A stretch of 61,501 nucleotides of DNA from Lysobacteraceae bacterium UBA6001 (GCA_002429615.1 DJAN01000262.1:1-61501), one strand, 5' to 3'; positions 42,330 through 52,018 are shown, numbered from the stretch's first letter. Numbers and translations are program-made. Notes: generated by a model not told the origin, from the sequence alone.

Positions 42330-43367
42330 TCAGACCAGAGTGGATGCCGTTTCCAGCCCATGCAGGCGGTTGCCGCCCAGGCGCTTGGCTTCATACAACG
42401 CACTGTCGGCGCGCGCGTACCAGTCGTTCCAGCTGCCGCCGTTCGCTTCCAGCAGGGTGATGCCGATGCTGACCGGACAGATCTGCGGTGCGCCGTCGAT
42501 GGTCAGCTGTGCCTGCACGTTACGCAGGATGCGCTCGGCCAGTGTGCGCAGTCCCTCGATATCGGTGCTGGCCACGAACACGCAGAACTCATCGCCGCCC
42601 AGGCGACAGGCGAGATCGTCGCCCACCAGCACCGAACGCAGGATGTGCGCCACGTTCTGCAGCACGCGGTCGCCGGTCAGGTGGCCGTGTTCGTCGTTGA
42701 CGCGCTTGAAGCGGTCACAGTCGATCAACAGCAGGCCGTTGCCGGGGCGCCGCCCCGCGCGGCGGCATTCCTGCAGGTGCAGGGTCAGGCCGCGGCGGTT
42801 GTACAGGCCGGTGAGCTCATCGGTACGGATCAGCTCCTCGGTCTGGTTGAGCTGGTGCGAGGTCGCGTAGAGATTGTCCAGCGCCTCTTCGAGGTCGTGG
42901 TTGCGGCGACGCAGCTGGCGGATCAGCAGCTGTTCGTTGTTGACCACGCGCACGATGGAACGGCGCAGGAAATGCGCGGTCAACACCGAATCGTGGTCCA
43001 CCAGCTTCTGGAAGTCGGCATGGTCCAGCTCGATCAGTTCGCAGTCGCTGGCGGCGGTGGCATCGGCGCTGCGCGGATGGTCGCCGATCAGTAGGCCAAG
43101 CTCGCCGAAGAATTCACCGGCGCCCATGTGCTTGATCACCAGGTCTTCGCCGAAATCCAGGTCGACGGTGCCGCTGACCACGATGAACATCTGCGTGCCG
43201 ATGTCACCACGACGGAACAGGTGCTGGCCGGCGGAAATCGTGCGCGCGCGTCCGAACCGTGCGAACAGCGCGGTTTCGGCAGGCTCGAGTACCGCATGCG
43301 CGGCATCTGGCTGGGTCGCTCGTACGTTGAGGTCGGCCACTCCGGGCCCCGCGCTGGCGCAGTTCAT
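42330..43367 (-). CDS. cyclic-nucleotide-binding diguanylate cyclase (CNB-GGDEF)
   Basis: A 345-residue protein: a cyclic-nucleotide-binding domain at about 30-130, a short coiled coil (about 150-180), and a GGDEF domain. The phosphate-binding cassette GEFFGELGLLIGDHPRSADAT retains Glu89 and Arg99. The active site is RLGGDEF (257-261), complete, so c-di-GMP synthesis is expected. The inhibitory RxxD site is broken (V248 in place of Arg), predicting no product inhibition. XC_0249 of X. campestris has the same architecture and is stimulated by cGMP. The gene is 26 bp upstream of the cyclase gene in the same direction. ATG at 43367 is preferred for its AAGGA ribosome site over a GTG 17 codons earlier. 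Confidence 0.9.
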   Translation of the reverse strand: MNCASAGPGVADLNVRATQPDAAHAVLEPAETALFARFGRARTISAGQHLFRRGDIGTQMFIVVSGTVDLDFGEDLVIKHMGAGEFFGELGLLIGDHPRSADATAASDCELIELDHADFQKLVDHDSVLTAHFLRRSIVRVVNNEQLLIRQLRRRNHDLEEALDNLYATSHQLNQTEELIRTDELTGLYNRRGLTLHLQECRRAGRRPGNGLLLIDCDRFKRVNDEHGHLTGDRVLQNVAHILRSVLVGDDLACRLGGDEFCVFVASTDIEGLRTLAERILRNVQAQLTIDGAPQICPVSIGITLLEANGGSWNDWYARADSALYEAKRLGGNRLHGLETASTLV

Positions 43368-43529
43368 CCCCGCATCCTTGGCCGGCGGACTTTGCCGGTC
43401 GATCTTGGATATTAGCACCTTAAGAAAGTGTTCATCGTGACATCACACACAATCTCATGCCGCGTGAGAACACATGTGCGCCGTGCACTTCGGCCTTCAC
43501 TAACCGCTTCAGGGTGCGTGCCGCAGGAC

Positions 43530-43556
43530 AAAAAAAGGCCCGGGTCGCCCCGGGCC
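43530..43556 (-). terminator. intrinsic terminator after aceA
   Basis: Stem GGCCCGGG (43537-43544) and CCCGGGCC (43549-43556) with loop TCGC. On the minus strand the stem is followed by seven T. It ends the aceB-aceA transcript. Confidence 0.85.
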
Positions 43557-43597
43557 CGGCCCCTCCCGAGGCCGATCAATGGACCGCCTGGCTGCAG

Positions 43598-44890
43598 TCA
43601 GGCGGCCTTTTCGCCATGAAACTGTTCTTCCTCGGTCGAGCCGGCCAGCGCGGTGGTCGATGACTGGCCCTGCTGGATGGCCTGGGTCACCGCATCGAAA
43701 TAACCGGTACCAACCTCGCGCTGGTGCTTCACCGCGGTGAAGCCCTTCTCGGCAGCCGCGAACTCGGCCTCCTGCAGCTCGACGAAGGCACTCATCTGGC
43801 GGCGGGCATAGCCGTAGGCCAGGTTGAACATCGAGTAGTTCAGCGAATGGAAGCCGGCCAGGGTGATGAACTGGAAGCGGTAGCCATAGCGGGCGATCTC
43901 CTTCTGGAACTTGGCGATCGTGGCGTCGTCCAGGTTCTTCTTCCAGTTGAAGCTGGGCGAGCAGTTGTAGGCCAGCAGCTTGCCGGGGAATTTGGCATGG
44001 ATGGCCTCGGCGAACTTGCGCGCGAACTCCAGGTCCGGCTTGCCGGTCTCGCACCAGATCAGGTCGGCATACGGGGCATACGCCAGACCGCGGCTGATGG
44101 CCTGGTCCAGGCCTTTGCGGGTCTTGTAGAAGCCCTCGACGGTGCGCTCGCCGGTGGTGAACGGCTGGTCGATCGGGTCGACGTCGCTGGTCAGCAGGTC
44201 GGCGGCCTCCGCATCGGTGCGTGCGACCAGCAGGGTCGGCACGCCCATCACGTCGCTCGCCAGGCGCGCGGCATTGAGCTTCTCGATCGCCTCGCGGCTC
44301 GGCACCAGCACCTTGCCGCCCATGTGGCCGCACTTCTTCACCGACGCCAGCTGGTCCTCGAAGTGCACGCCGGCGGCACCGGCCTCGATCATGCCCTTCA
44401 TCAGCTCGAAGGCGTTGAGCACACCACCGAAGCCGGCTTCGGCGTCGGCGACGATCGGCTGCAGGAAGTCGATATCGTCCTTGCCCTCGGCGTGGTGCAG
44501 CTGGTCGGCGCGCAGCAGCGTGTTGTTGATGCGCTTGACCACCGCCGGCACCGAGTCGGCCGGGTACAGCGACTGGTCCGGATACATCTGCCCGGCCAGG
44601 TTGGCGTCGGCGGCGACCTGCCAGCCGGACAGGTAGATCGCGTTGAGGCCGGCCTTCACCTGCTGCATGGCCTGGTTGCCAGTCAGCGCGCCCAGCGCGT
44701 TGACGAAGTCCTTTTCGTGCAGATAGCGCCACAGCTTCTCGGCGCCGAGCCGGGCCAGCGAGTGCTCCACGTGCACGGTGCCGCGCAGGCGCACCACGTC
44801 CTCGGCGCTGTAGTGGCGGGTGATGCCCTCCCAGCGCGGGTTGGTATCCCAGTCGTGCTGGATCTGTTCGGCGGTCGGCAGCTTGCTCAT
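43598..44890 (-). CDS. aceA: isocitrate lyase
   Basis: A 430-residue isocitrate lyase, cleaving isocitrate to glyoxylate and succinate in the glyoxylate shunt. The catalytic loop [11 protein letters not shown] carries the active-site Cys. N-terminal [33 protein letters not shown] and [20 protein letters not shown] are family signatures. It is the second gene of the aceB-aceA unit with a 56-bp gap and its own terminator. Growth on acetate or fatty acids would depend on it; expression is probably under the LysR protein divergent from aceB. Confidence 0.97.
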   Translation of the reverse strand: MSKLPTAEQIQHDWDTNPRWEGITRHYSAEDVVRLRGTVHVEHSLARLGAEKLWRYLHEKDFVNALGALTGNQAMQQVKAGLNAIYLSGWQVAADANLAGQMYPDQSLYPADSVPAVVKRINNTLLRADQLHHAEGKDDIDFLQPIVADAEAGFGGVLNAFELMKGMIEAGAAGVHFEDQLASVKKCGHMGGKVLVPSREAIEKLNAARLASDVMGVPTLLVARTDAEAADLLTSDVDPIDQPFTTGERTVEGFYKTRKGLDQAISRGLAYAPYADLIWCETGKPDLEFARKFAEAIHAKFPGKLLAYNCSPSFNWKKNLDDATIAKFQKEIARYGYRFQFITLAGFHSLNYSMFNLAYGYARRQMSAFVELQEAEFAAAEKGFTAVKHQREVGTGYFDAVTQAIQQGQSSTTALAGSTEEEQFHGEKAA

Positions 44891-44946
44891 CGCGGTACTC
44901 CAGTAGTGGGGTGGAACGTGGAAATGAAGGGGTCGTCCGGCGGCGC

Positions 44947-46575
44947 TCAGTCGATGCGCTGGTACGCCGGCAGGGTCAGGAAGTCGGCGAGGGTGTCGCG
45001 GCGGCTAAGGCTGTCGAGCAGATCGATCGCCTCGGCGATGCGCGTGCCGCCCGGCAGCTTCTCGGTGTTGCCCAGGCGCGCGGGCAGGTTGCGCAAGGTG
45101 GTGTCGAGCAGCGCCAGGTCGATCGCGGTGCCATCGTCCAGGTGCTGGCCACGGTGATGCAGCCACTGCCAAATCTGCGCGCGGCTGATCTCGGCGGTGG
45201 CGGCGTCCTCCATCAGGTGATGGATCGGCACGCAGCCGTTGCCGTCCAGCCAGGCGGCGAGGTAACGCACGCAGACCTCGACGTTGCCCTCGAAGCCGGC
45301 GCGGGTGATGGTGCCCGGCGACGGGGCGATCAGCGTGTCGCGGTCGGCCTGCACGTCCTGGCGCAGCACCGCCTGCTGGTTCGGCCCCGGCATGTGCTCG
45401 TCGAAGATCGCGCGCGCCACCGGCACCAGCGCCGGATGCGCGACCCAGGTGCCGTCATGCCCGGCGGTGACCTCGCGCAGCTTGTCGGCGCGCACGCGGG
45501 CCATGGCCTGCTCGTTGGCGGCTTCGTCGTGGTTGATCGGAATCTGCGCAGCCATGCCGCCCATGGCGTGCGCGCCACGGCGATGACAGGTCTTGATCAG
45601 CAGTTCCGAATACGCCTTCAGAAACGGCTGGGTCATGGTGACCTGGCCGCGCTCGGGCAGGATGCGGTCGGCGTGGCCACGGAAGGTCTTGAGATACGAA
45701 AAGATGTAGTCCCAGCGCCCGCAGTTCAGGCCGACGATGCGCTCGCGCAAGGCGTGCAGGATCTCGTCCATCTCGAACACCGCCGGCAGCGTCTCGATCA
45801 GCACGGTCACCTTGATCTGCCCGTGCGGCAGGCCGAGCATCGCTTCGATGTGGGCCAACGCGGTCTCCCACAGCGCGGCCTCTTCCATCGACTGCAGCTT
45901 GGGCAGGTACAGATACGGGCCGCGATCGCGCTGGATCAGCGTGCGCGCGTTATGGAAGGCGAACAGCGCCGCGTCGAACAGGCCGCCGGCGATCGGCTGG
46001 CCGTCGATCAGCACGTGCTTCTCGTCCAGGTGCCAGCCGCGCGGGCGCACGATCAACACCGCCTGCTGCTCCAGCGGCTTCAGCGTGTAGTGCTTGGCCG
46101 GGGTATCGAAGGTCAGGTCGCCGCGCACCGCCCCCATCAGTGCGCGCTGGCCGTTAAGCAGGTTGCGCCAGGTCGGCGAGGTCGAATCCTCGAAGTCGGC
46201 CATGAACACCTTGGCGCCGGAGTTCAGCGCGTTGATGACCATCTTCGGGTCGGTCGGGCCGGTGATCTCCACCCGGCGGTCCTGCAGCGCGGCCGGAATC
46301 GGCGCGACCTTCCAGTCGCCGGCGCGGATCGCCGCGGTATCGGCGCGGAAGTCCGGCAGCTCGCCCTGGTCGAAACGGGCCTGGCGCTCGCCACGCGCGG
46401 CCAGGCGCTGCTGGCGGCCGGGCTCGATCGCACGGTGCAGCGAGACCAGCAGCGCCAGTACGGGCGGCGGCAACAGTTCGGACTGGCCGGCCACGTTGAC
46501 GGTCAGGGTGATCCCTGGGGTCGGGCGCTCGGTCGGTTCCGGGCGGGGCGCAATGGCGGCGGCAGTGGCGGACAT
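44947..46575 (-). CDS. aceB: malate synthase A
   Basis: A 542-residue malate synthase A that condenses glyoxylate with acetyl-CoA. Signatures are [68 protein letters not shown] and [17 protein letters not shown], with the catalytic Arg in RPRGWH and acid Asp near the C-terminus ([20 protein letters not shown]). The ATG at 46575 has AGGAA six bases upstream. Upstream in-frame codons lie in the promoter region. Confidence 0.97.
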   Translation of the reverse strand: MSATAAAIAPRPEPTERPTPGITLTVNVAGQSELLPPPVLALLVSLHRAIEPGRQQRLAARGERQARFDQGELPDFRADTAAIRAGDWKVAPIPAALQDRRVEITGPTDPKMVINALNSGAKVFMADFEDSTSPTWRNLLNGQRALMGAVRGDLTFDTPAKHYTLKPLEQQAVLIVRPRGWHLDEKHVLIDGQPIAGGLFDAALFAFHNARTLIQRDRGPYLYLPKLQSMEEAALWETALAHIEAMLGLPHGQIKVTVLIETLPAVFEMDEILHALRERIVGLNCGRWDYIFSYLKTFRGHADRILPERGQVTMTQPFLKAYSELLIKTCHRRGAHAMGGMAAQIPINHDEAANEQAMARVRADKLREVTAGHDGTWVAHPALVPVARAIFDEHMPGPNQQAVLRQDVQADRDTLIAPSPGTITRAGFEGNVEVCVRYLAAWLDGNGCVPIHHLMEDAATAEISRAQIWQWLHHRGQHLDDGTAIDLALLDTTLRNLPARLGNTEKLPGGTRIAEAIDLLDSLSRRDTLADFLTLPAYQRID

Positions 46576-46657
46576 GGGCGGTTCCTGTGGTGCGGGCTGG
46601 ATGCCAAGGTGCCGCCACGGCGTAGTATTTGACAAAGCAGTTTTTGCAATGCCTTAA

Positions 46658-46672
46658 ATAAGACTGGCTTAT
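46658..46672. promoter_or_regulatory. candidate LysR site in the aceB/LysR divergent region
   Basis: ATAAGACTGGCTTAT is a 5-5-5 inverted repeat containing a T-N11-A LysR core. It lies 12 bp from the LysR gene start and 82 bp from aceB, as expected for a site that both autoregulates and activates the divergent operon. Confidence 0.5.
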
Positions 46673-46684
46673 AGTTGTCACGCC

Positions 46685-47653
46685 ATGCCAACCCGCGAAC
46701 CCGCAAGTCCTCGTTTTTCCTACAAATCCGACCGGCTCAAGCCGTTGCGGGCGTTCTGCCAGACGGTGCGCCTCGGCTCGGTGTCGCGCGCAGCCGATGC
46801 CTTGTTCGTCAGCCAGCCGGCGGTCACCCAGCAGTTGCAGGCGCTGGAGCGGGAGTTGGGGGTGGTGCTGTTCGAGCGCAGCGGGCGACGCCTGTCGCCC
46901 AGCCGCGAAGGCCAGCTGCTGTACGAGATGGCGCAGCCGCTGGTGGAGAGCCTGGACGGGCTGGAGGCCAGCTTCCGCGACAAGGTCCGCGGGCTGGATG
47001 CGGGCGAACTGCACGTGGCCGCCAACAGTTCGACCATCCTCTACCTGTTGCCGAAGATCGTGGAGGCCTTCCGCGCCCGCCACCCGGCGGTGCGGCTGAC
47101 CCTGCACAACGCGATCAGCGCCGACGGTACCGACCTGCTGCGCGAGGACGCGGTGGACCTGGCGGTCGGCTCGATGCTCGACGTACCGGCCGACCTCAGC
47201 TACGCGCCGGTCTACCGTTTCGAGCAGCGCCTGATCACCCCGCGCGACCATCCACTGGCCACCAAACCGGGGCTCACGCTGGAAGACCTCTCGCCCTATC
47301 CACTGATCCTGCCGCCGCGCCGGCAGGTGACCTACCGGCTGGTCGACCTGGTGTTCCAGCAGGCACGCGTGCCTTACACCGTGGCGCTGGAGGTAGGCGG
47401 CTGGGAGGTGATCAAGCAGTACGTGGCGATGGGCATGGGCATCTCCATCGTCACCTCGATCTGCCTGACCGAAGCCGACCACGACAAACTCGCCACCCGC
47501 TCGCTCAAGGACTGGTTCCCCACGCGCAGCTACGGCGTGGTGGTGCGCAAGGGCAAGTACCTGTCGCCGCAGGCACGCGCCTTCATCGAACTGATCCAGC
47601 CGGACCTGTTCGCGCCGCGCAGTTACGAGGACAGCGGCCCGTCCGAGCGCTGA
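46685..47653 (+). CDS. LysR-family regulator of the glyoxylate shunt (probable)
   Basis: A 322-residue LysR regulator: the helix-turn-helix spans LKPLRAFCQTVRLGSVSRAADALFVSQPAVTQQLQALERELGV, followed by a substrate-binding domain of the CysB-like type (AANSSTILYLLPKIVEAFRARHPAV, GMGISIVTSICLTEAD). It is divergent from aceB, with a palindromic T-N11-A site between, and such genes in Xanthomonads accompany aceBA. A direct role in inducing the glyoxylate bypass is inferred from position. Confidence 0.88.
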   Translation: MPTREPASPRFSYKSDRLKPLRAFCQTVRLGSVSRAADALFVSQPAVTQQLQALERELGVVLFERSGRRLSPSREGQLLYEMAQPLVESLDGLEASFRDKVRGLDAGELHVAANSSTILYLLPKIVEAFRARHPAVRLTLHNAISADGTDLLREDAVDLAVGSMLDVPADLSYAPVYRFEQRLITPRDHPLATKPGLTLEDLSPYPLILPPRRQVTYRLVDLVFQQARVPYTVALEVGGWEVIKQYVAMGMGISIVTSICLTEADHDKLATRSLKDWFPTRSYGVVVRKGKYLSPQARAFIELIQPDLFAPRSYEDSGPSER

Positions 47654-47679
47654 GCACGCCGATGCGGGAAGATGCACGC

Positions 47680-48405
47680 ATGCCGCACGCGCCCCGTTAT
47701 CGCGAGATCGAGCCTCCCGCCGCCTGGCGTGCGCAGGTCCGTCGCCTCTGGGAGTACCGCGCATCGCAGGCACCTTCGGCGCCCACGCGCGTCCTGCCCG
47801 ATGGCTGCATCGACCTGATCTGGGATGGCACGCGCGTGTTCATCGCCGGTCCCGACCGGGTGGCGGCAATGGCGGCCATCGCCCCCGGTAGCCGCCTGCT
47901 CGGAATCCGCCTGGCGCCCGGCGCGGCATACCGCCTGCTGCGGGTGCCGATGGCGGACCTCACCGGCCAACGGGTGGCACTGCGCGAGGTATGGGGGTCC
48001 CGCGCGGACGCGCTGGAAGAGCACTTGTCGGCGCGTTCCATGTCGCCGGCACGCGCACTGCTCGACGCCGTGGCCCGCGAACCTGCGGACACCGACCCGC
48101 GCATGGCCTGGCTGTTTGCACGGCTCGCGGCAGGAGACGCGCCGCGCCTACCCCAACTGGCCCGCGAACTGGGCAGCAGCGAACGTGCGTTGCGCCGGCA
48201 CTGCCTGGCCCATTTCGGCTACGGCCCCAAGACGCTGGATCGCGTGCTGCGCCTGCAACGGCTGCTGGCACTCGCGCCCCGCGCGGCCACGCTCACCGAT
48301 GCCGCGCTGGCCGCCGGCTATGCCGATGCCGCGCATCTGGTCCACGACACGCGTGATCTCACCGGCCTGGCCCCCGGCGCGCTGCTGCACGCCCACGCCC
48401 GCTGA
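47680..48405 (+). CDS. AraC-family transcriptional regulator
   Basis: A 241-residue regulator. The N-terminal half (RYREIEPPAAWRAQVRRLWEYR, RVLPDGCIDLIW) belongs to the domain typical of the 'PDGCIDL' AraC group, and the C-terminal half holds the two helix-turn-helices (LARELGSSERALRRHCLAHFGYGPKTLDRVLRLQR, ALAAGYADAAHLVHDTRDLTGLAPGAL). Regulators of this type are frequently followed, as here, by a small VOC protein gene. ATG at 47680 has a GGGA upstream; an ATG six codons earlier is possible. Confidence 0.85.
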   Translation: MPHAPRYREIEPPAAWRAQVRRLWEYRASQAPSAPTRVLPDGCIDLIWDGTRVFIAGPDRVAAMAAIAPGSRLLGIRLAPGAAYRLLRVPMADLTGQRVALREVWGSRADALEEHLSARSMSPARALLDAVAREPADTDPRMAWLFARLAAGDAPRLPQLARELGSSERALRRHCLAHFGYGPKTLDRVLRLQRLLALAPRAATLTDAALAAGYADAAHLVHDTRDLTGLAPGALLHAHAR

Positions 48406-48476
48406 GTGGCCGATTCCTACAAGCCGCATGCCACGGCGCGCGGCGATACTGGCGCCCTCTTCCCGCCAACACCACC

Positions 48477-48827
48477 ATGACGACTTCCGACCGCCACCAC
48501 CGTATCGACTATCTCGAATTCGCCGTCGCCTCGATCCCGGCCGCCTGCCGCTTCTTTGGCGATGCCTTCGGCTGGACCTTCCAGGACTACGGTCCGGATT
48601 ACTGCGAATTCCGCGACGGCCGGCTCACCGGCGGCTTCTTCCACGGCACGCCGCAACCGGGCGGCGCGTTGGTGGTCATCTACGCCGACGACCTCGCCGC
48701 GACCCAGGCCGCCGTCGAGCGCGCCGGTGGCAAGGTGGTGAAGCCGGCATTCGATTTCCCGGGTGGCCGCCGCTTCCACTTCCAGGATCCCGACGGCTAC
48801 GAGTGGGCCGCCTGGACCACCGCCTAA
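48477..48827 (+). CDS. VOC-family (glyoxalase/bleomycin-resistance-like) protein
   Basis: A 116-residue single VOC domain: HRIDYLEFAVASIPAACRFFGDAFGWTFQDYG at the N-terminus and HFQDPDGYEWAAW at the C-terminus, with His and Glu at candidate metal positions. Such proteins bind or detoxify small electrophiles, but substrate is unknown. It lies 71 bp after an AraC regulator gene, a common pairing that suggests regulation by, or cooperation with, that protein. Confidence 0.85.
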   Translation: MTTSDRHHRIDYLEFAVASIPAACRFFGDAFGWTFQDYGPDYCEFRDGRLTGGFFHGTPQPGGALVVIYADDLAATQAAVERAGGKVVKPAFDFPGGRRFHFQDPDGYEWAAWTTA

Positions 48828-48831
48828 GGTC

Positions 48832-49500
48832 TCAGCGCCGCGACGCCACGCCGGCGTCGCCCCGAATCGCCTCCGTCCCGGTCCGCCGCGACGGATGGCG
48901 CAGGCGTTGCGCCGCGTAGGACAGGCTGGCACCGAGGATGAAGGTGTACGCCAGCAGTTCGGTGCCCTCTTCGGCGGCATTCTTCACCACGCGCACGTAG
49001 CCGTCGCTGAGCAGGCCCTGCCAGATCACGGTCAGCCCGAACAGGCGCGAATACACCACCAGCAGCACGATGCCGACGGTCATCACCGTACCGGCGCGGG
49101 TCGACAGCAGCCGCACCATCGCCGGCAGCGTACGCGCGCGATCGCGCCATGCATTGATCAGCGCGCTCGAAGCGATCAACGCCACCATGAGCTGCCAGCA
49201 ACCATGGAACAGCAGGTCCCACAGCGCATCCAGCTCGCGCACCAGCATGCTGGCGAACAGGCCGGCGACCAGCAGCGCCGCGGCGCGGTCTTCGGGACGG
49301 CGGCGTGCCAGGCGCAGGAAGGCCAGCGCACTGGCAAGCAGGAAGCCAAGCTGGGTGAGTTCCACCACCGACCATTCGCCGACGCCATCCTTCAACCAGT
49401 GGATGTCGATGTAGAGCAGCGCCACCGGCAGCGCGGCGACGAGTGCGAACACGGCGGTACGGCGCGCATGCGCCAGCAGGAACAGCAGATCTTTTTTCAT
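48832..49500 (-). CDS. membrane protein of unknown function
   Basis: A 222-residue integral membrane protein with about six hydrophobic segments, including AVFALVAALPVALLYIDIHWL, LTQLGFLLASALAFLRLA, AALLVAGLFASMLVRELDALWDLL, QLMVALIASSALINAW, TVMTVGIVLLVVYSRLF and ELLAYTFILGASLSY. I do not recognise a named family. The arrangement of acidic residues within helices (RELDAL, EEGTELL) is reminiscent of small integral membrane proteins found singly in Xanthomonads. The ribosome site at the ATG is poor. It converges with the VOC gene. Confidence 0.65.
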   Translation of the reverse strand: MKKDLLFLLAHARRTAVFALVAALPVALLYIDIHWLKDGVGEWSVVELTQLGFLLASALAFLRLARRRPEDRAAALLVAGLFASMLVRELDALWDLLFHGCWQLMVALIASSALINAWRDRARTLPAMVRLLSTRAGTVMTVGIVLLVVYSRLFGLTVIWQGLLSDGYVRVVKNAAEEGTELLAYTFILGASLSYAAQRLRHPSRRTGTEAIRGDAGVASRR

Positions 49501-49683
49501 GGAGGCCAAGCCCGCAGGCAGGGGAGGCGCGGTCACGCACGCGCGGAGGAACGGGGGAAACGGCGGGCGGAGACGCCCGCACCGCAAGCAATTTTAAGTT
49601 TTCGTGACGAACGTGAACAAGCATCCGCGCGGAACGCTGCGTGACGCCCGGATGCTGGCAACGGTTCGCCTGGCATGGGCAAT

Positions 49684-49714
49684 AAAAAAAGCGGGGTGGC
49701 CTGCGCCACCCCGC
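49684..49714 (-). terminator. intrinsic terminator after the M3 peptidase gene
   Basis: Perfect 10-bp stem GCGGGGTGGC (49691-49700) and GCCACCCCGC (49705-49714), 4-nt loop, followed on the minus strand by seven T. It ends the peptidase transcript 26 bp after the stop codon. Confidence 0.92.
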
Positions 49715-49739
49715 TCGATATCCCACCTGCCGGCGCGGC

Positions 49740-51890
49740 TTACTTCAGGCCGCGGTTCTCCAGCAGCGGTTCGACGCTCGGATCCTTGCCGCGGAAATCG
49801 CGGTACAGGGTGGCCAGGTCGACGGTGTTGCCGCGCGAGAGGATCTTGTCGCGGAAGGTATCGCCGTTGGCACGGGTCAGGCCGCCGTTCTCCTTGAACC
49901 ACTCGAACGCGTCGTCGTCCAGCACCTCGGACCAGAAGTAGGCGTAGTAGCCGGCCGAATAGCCGCCACCCCAGATGTGGTCGAAGTAGCTGGTGCGGTA
50001 ACGCGGCGGGACTTCGGCCAGGTCGACCTTGAACTTCTTCAGCGCGTCGGCCTCGAACTTGTCCACGTCCTGCAGCGGCGCATCGGCCGGCTGGGTGTGC
50101 CAGGCCAGGTCGAGCAGCGCGGCGGCCAGGTATTCAGTGGTCGCGTAGCCCTGGTTGAAGGTCTTGGCCTTCTGGATCTTGTCCACCAACGCCTGCGGCA
50201 TCGCTTCGCCGGTCTGGTAGTGCTTGGCGTAGTTGGCAAACACCTTCGGATCGGTCGCCCAGTGCTCGTTGAACTGCGACGGGAACTCGACGAAGTCGCG
50301 CGAGGTGCTGGTGCCGCCGATCGACGGGTACTTGCTGTTGGAGAACATGCCATGCAGCGCGTGGCCGAACTCATGGAACATCGTGGTGACGTCGTCGAAG
50401 CTCAGCAGGGCCGGCTGGCCGGCGGCCGGCTTGGTGAAGTTGGCGACGTTGTAGACCACCGGCTTGGTGCCGCTCAGGCCGTCCTGGTCGACGAAGTTGC
50501 CCATCCAGGCGCCACCGGACTTGCTGTCACGCTTGTAGTAGTCGGTATAGAACAGGGCCAGCGAGCTGCCGTCCTTGTCGAACACCTCGAACACGCGCAC
50601 GTCCGGGTTGTACACCGGGATGTCCTTGCGCTCCTTGAAGGTCAGGCCGTAGAGCTGGTTGGCGGCGAAGAACACGCCGTTCTGCAGCACATTGTCCAGT
50701 TCGAAGTACGGCTTGATCTGCGACTCGTCGAGGTCGTACTTGGCCTTGCGCACCTGCTCGGCGTAGAAGTCCCAGTCCGAGGCGGCGAGCTTGAAGCCGC
50801 CGTTCTGCGCGTCGATGACCTTCTGCATCTCGGCCACTTCGCCGCGCGCCTTGGCGGTGGCGGCCGGCACGGTGTCGGTCAGCAGCTTCAGCGCCGCGTC
50901 CGGGGTGCGCGCCATCTGGTCGCCCAGGCTGTAGGCGGCGTAGCTGTCGAAGCCCAGCAGCTTGGCCTTCTGCGCGCGCAGCTGCGCCAGGCGCTGCACG
51001 GTCTGGCGGGTGTCGTTGCCGTCGCCCTTCTCGGTGCGGGTCTCCGAGGCCTTCAGCACTTCGGTGCGCAGGTCGCGATTCTTCAGGGAGGCCAGCACCG
51101 GCTGCTGGGTGGTGTTCTGCAGCGGCAGCACGAACTTGCCGTCGAGCTTCTTGCCCTTGGCGGCTTCGGCGGCGGCGGCGATGTCGCTGTCGGACAGGCC
51201 GTCCAGGCGCGCCTTGTCATCCACCACCACGGCACCGGCGGCGGTGGCCGCGACCAGCTTGGTGTGGAACTGCGTGGAGAGCGTGGTCTCCTCGACGTTG
51301 AGCTTGCGCAGGGTCGCCTTGTCGGCATCGGACAGCTGCGCGCCGGCGCGCACGAACTGGTCGTAGGTGCGGTCGACCAGACGCTTCTGCTCGGCGTCGA
51401 GGTTCAGGGTGTCACGCGCGTCGTAGATGGTCTTGATGCGCGCGAACAGCTTCGGATCGAGGTTGATCTCGTCCTGGTGCGCGGCCAGCTTCGGCGCCAC
51501 TTCTTCCTGGATCTTCTGCCGCGCATCGTTGGTGTCGGCCTGGACCACGCCGAAGAACGTCAGCGCGACGCGCTTGAGCGTCTCGCCGCTCTTCTCCAGC
51601 GGCACGAAGGTGTTGTCGAAGGTCGGCGCTTCGGTGTTGTCGGCGATCTTGCGCACTTCGGCCAGGTGCTGCTTCATGCCTTCGTCGAAGGCCGGCACGA
51701 AATCGCTGTCCTGGATCTTGTCGAACTGCGGTGCCTGGAACGGCAGCGGGCTCGCGCTCAGCAGCACGTTGGCGGCGGCGGGCGCGGGGGCGGTGGTGGC
51801 GGCAGGCTCGGTCACTTGGTTGGACTCTTTACCGGAACAGGCGGCCAGCGCCAGGCTGATGGCAGCGGCCAATACGACAGTGCGCGTCAT
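49740..51890 (-). CDS. dcp: M3-family peptidyl-dipeptidase, lipoprotein
   Basis: A 716-residue zinc metallopeptidase of the thimet oligopeptidase/Dcp family. A lipoprotein signal (VVLAAAISLALAAC with lipidated Cys18) targets it to the envelope. The catalytic motif is FHEFGHALHGMFSN, near residue 505, with the downstream GGTSTSRDFVEFPSQFNEHW that supplies the third zinc ligand and the substrate loop, and the C-terminal WGGGYSAGYYAYFWSEVLDDDAFEWF block. Dcp removes C-terminal dipeptides from peptides. Cytoplasmic Dcp lacks such a lipobox, so a periplasmic role in peptide scavenging is likely. Confidence 0.93.
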   Translation of the reverse strand: MTRTVVLAAAISLALAACSGKESNQVTEPAATTAPAPAAANVLLSASPLPFQAPQFDKIQDSDFVPAFDEGMKQHLAEVRKIADNTEAPTFDNTFVPLEKSGETLKRVALTFFGVVQADTNDARQKIQEEVAPKLAAHQDEINLDPKLFARIKTIYDARDTLNLDAEQKRLVDRTYDQFVRAGAQLSDADKATLRKLNVEETTLSTQFHTKLVAATAAGAVVVDDKARLDGLSDSDIAAAAEAAKGKKLDGKFVLPLQNTTQQPVLASLKNRDLRTEVLKASETRTEKGDGNDTRQTVQRLAQLRAQKAKLLGFDSYAAYSLGDQMARTPDAALKLLTDTVPAATAKARGEVAEMQKVIDAQNGGFKLAASDWDFYAEQVRKAKYDLDESQIKPYFELDNVLQNGVFFAANQLYGLTFKERKDIPVYNPDVRVFEVFDKDGSSLALFYTDYYKRDSKSGGAWMGNFVDQDGLSGTKPVVYNVANFTKPAAGQPALLSFDDVTTMFHEFGHALHGMFSNSKYPSIGGTSTSRDFVEFPSQFNEHWATDPKVFANYAKHYQTGEAMPQALVDKIQKAKTFNQGYATTEYLAAALLDLAWHTQPADAPLQDVDKFEADALKKFKVDLAEVPPRYRTSYFDHIWGGGYSAGYYAYFWSEVLDDDAFEWFKENGGLTRANGDTFRDKILSRGNTVDLATLYRDFRGKDPSVEPLLENRGLK

Positions 51891-52018
51891 GGAAGGAAAC
51901 TCCTGGGAGTACGGGGTTGAACGACGAGTGCGCGCACCCTAGCGCGTTCGGGCGATGGCCGCCATGTGCCATTGGGTGGCTTGGCCGGCACCCGTGTGAA
52001 GGCCGGCCAGCGGTGGCG

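Noticed and set aside
46628..46672. CTTAAAT and CTTATAG near aceB as a further PmrA-like box
   Set aside because: Spacing is 10 bp, not 5, and the sequence is better explained as a LysR inverted repeat.
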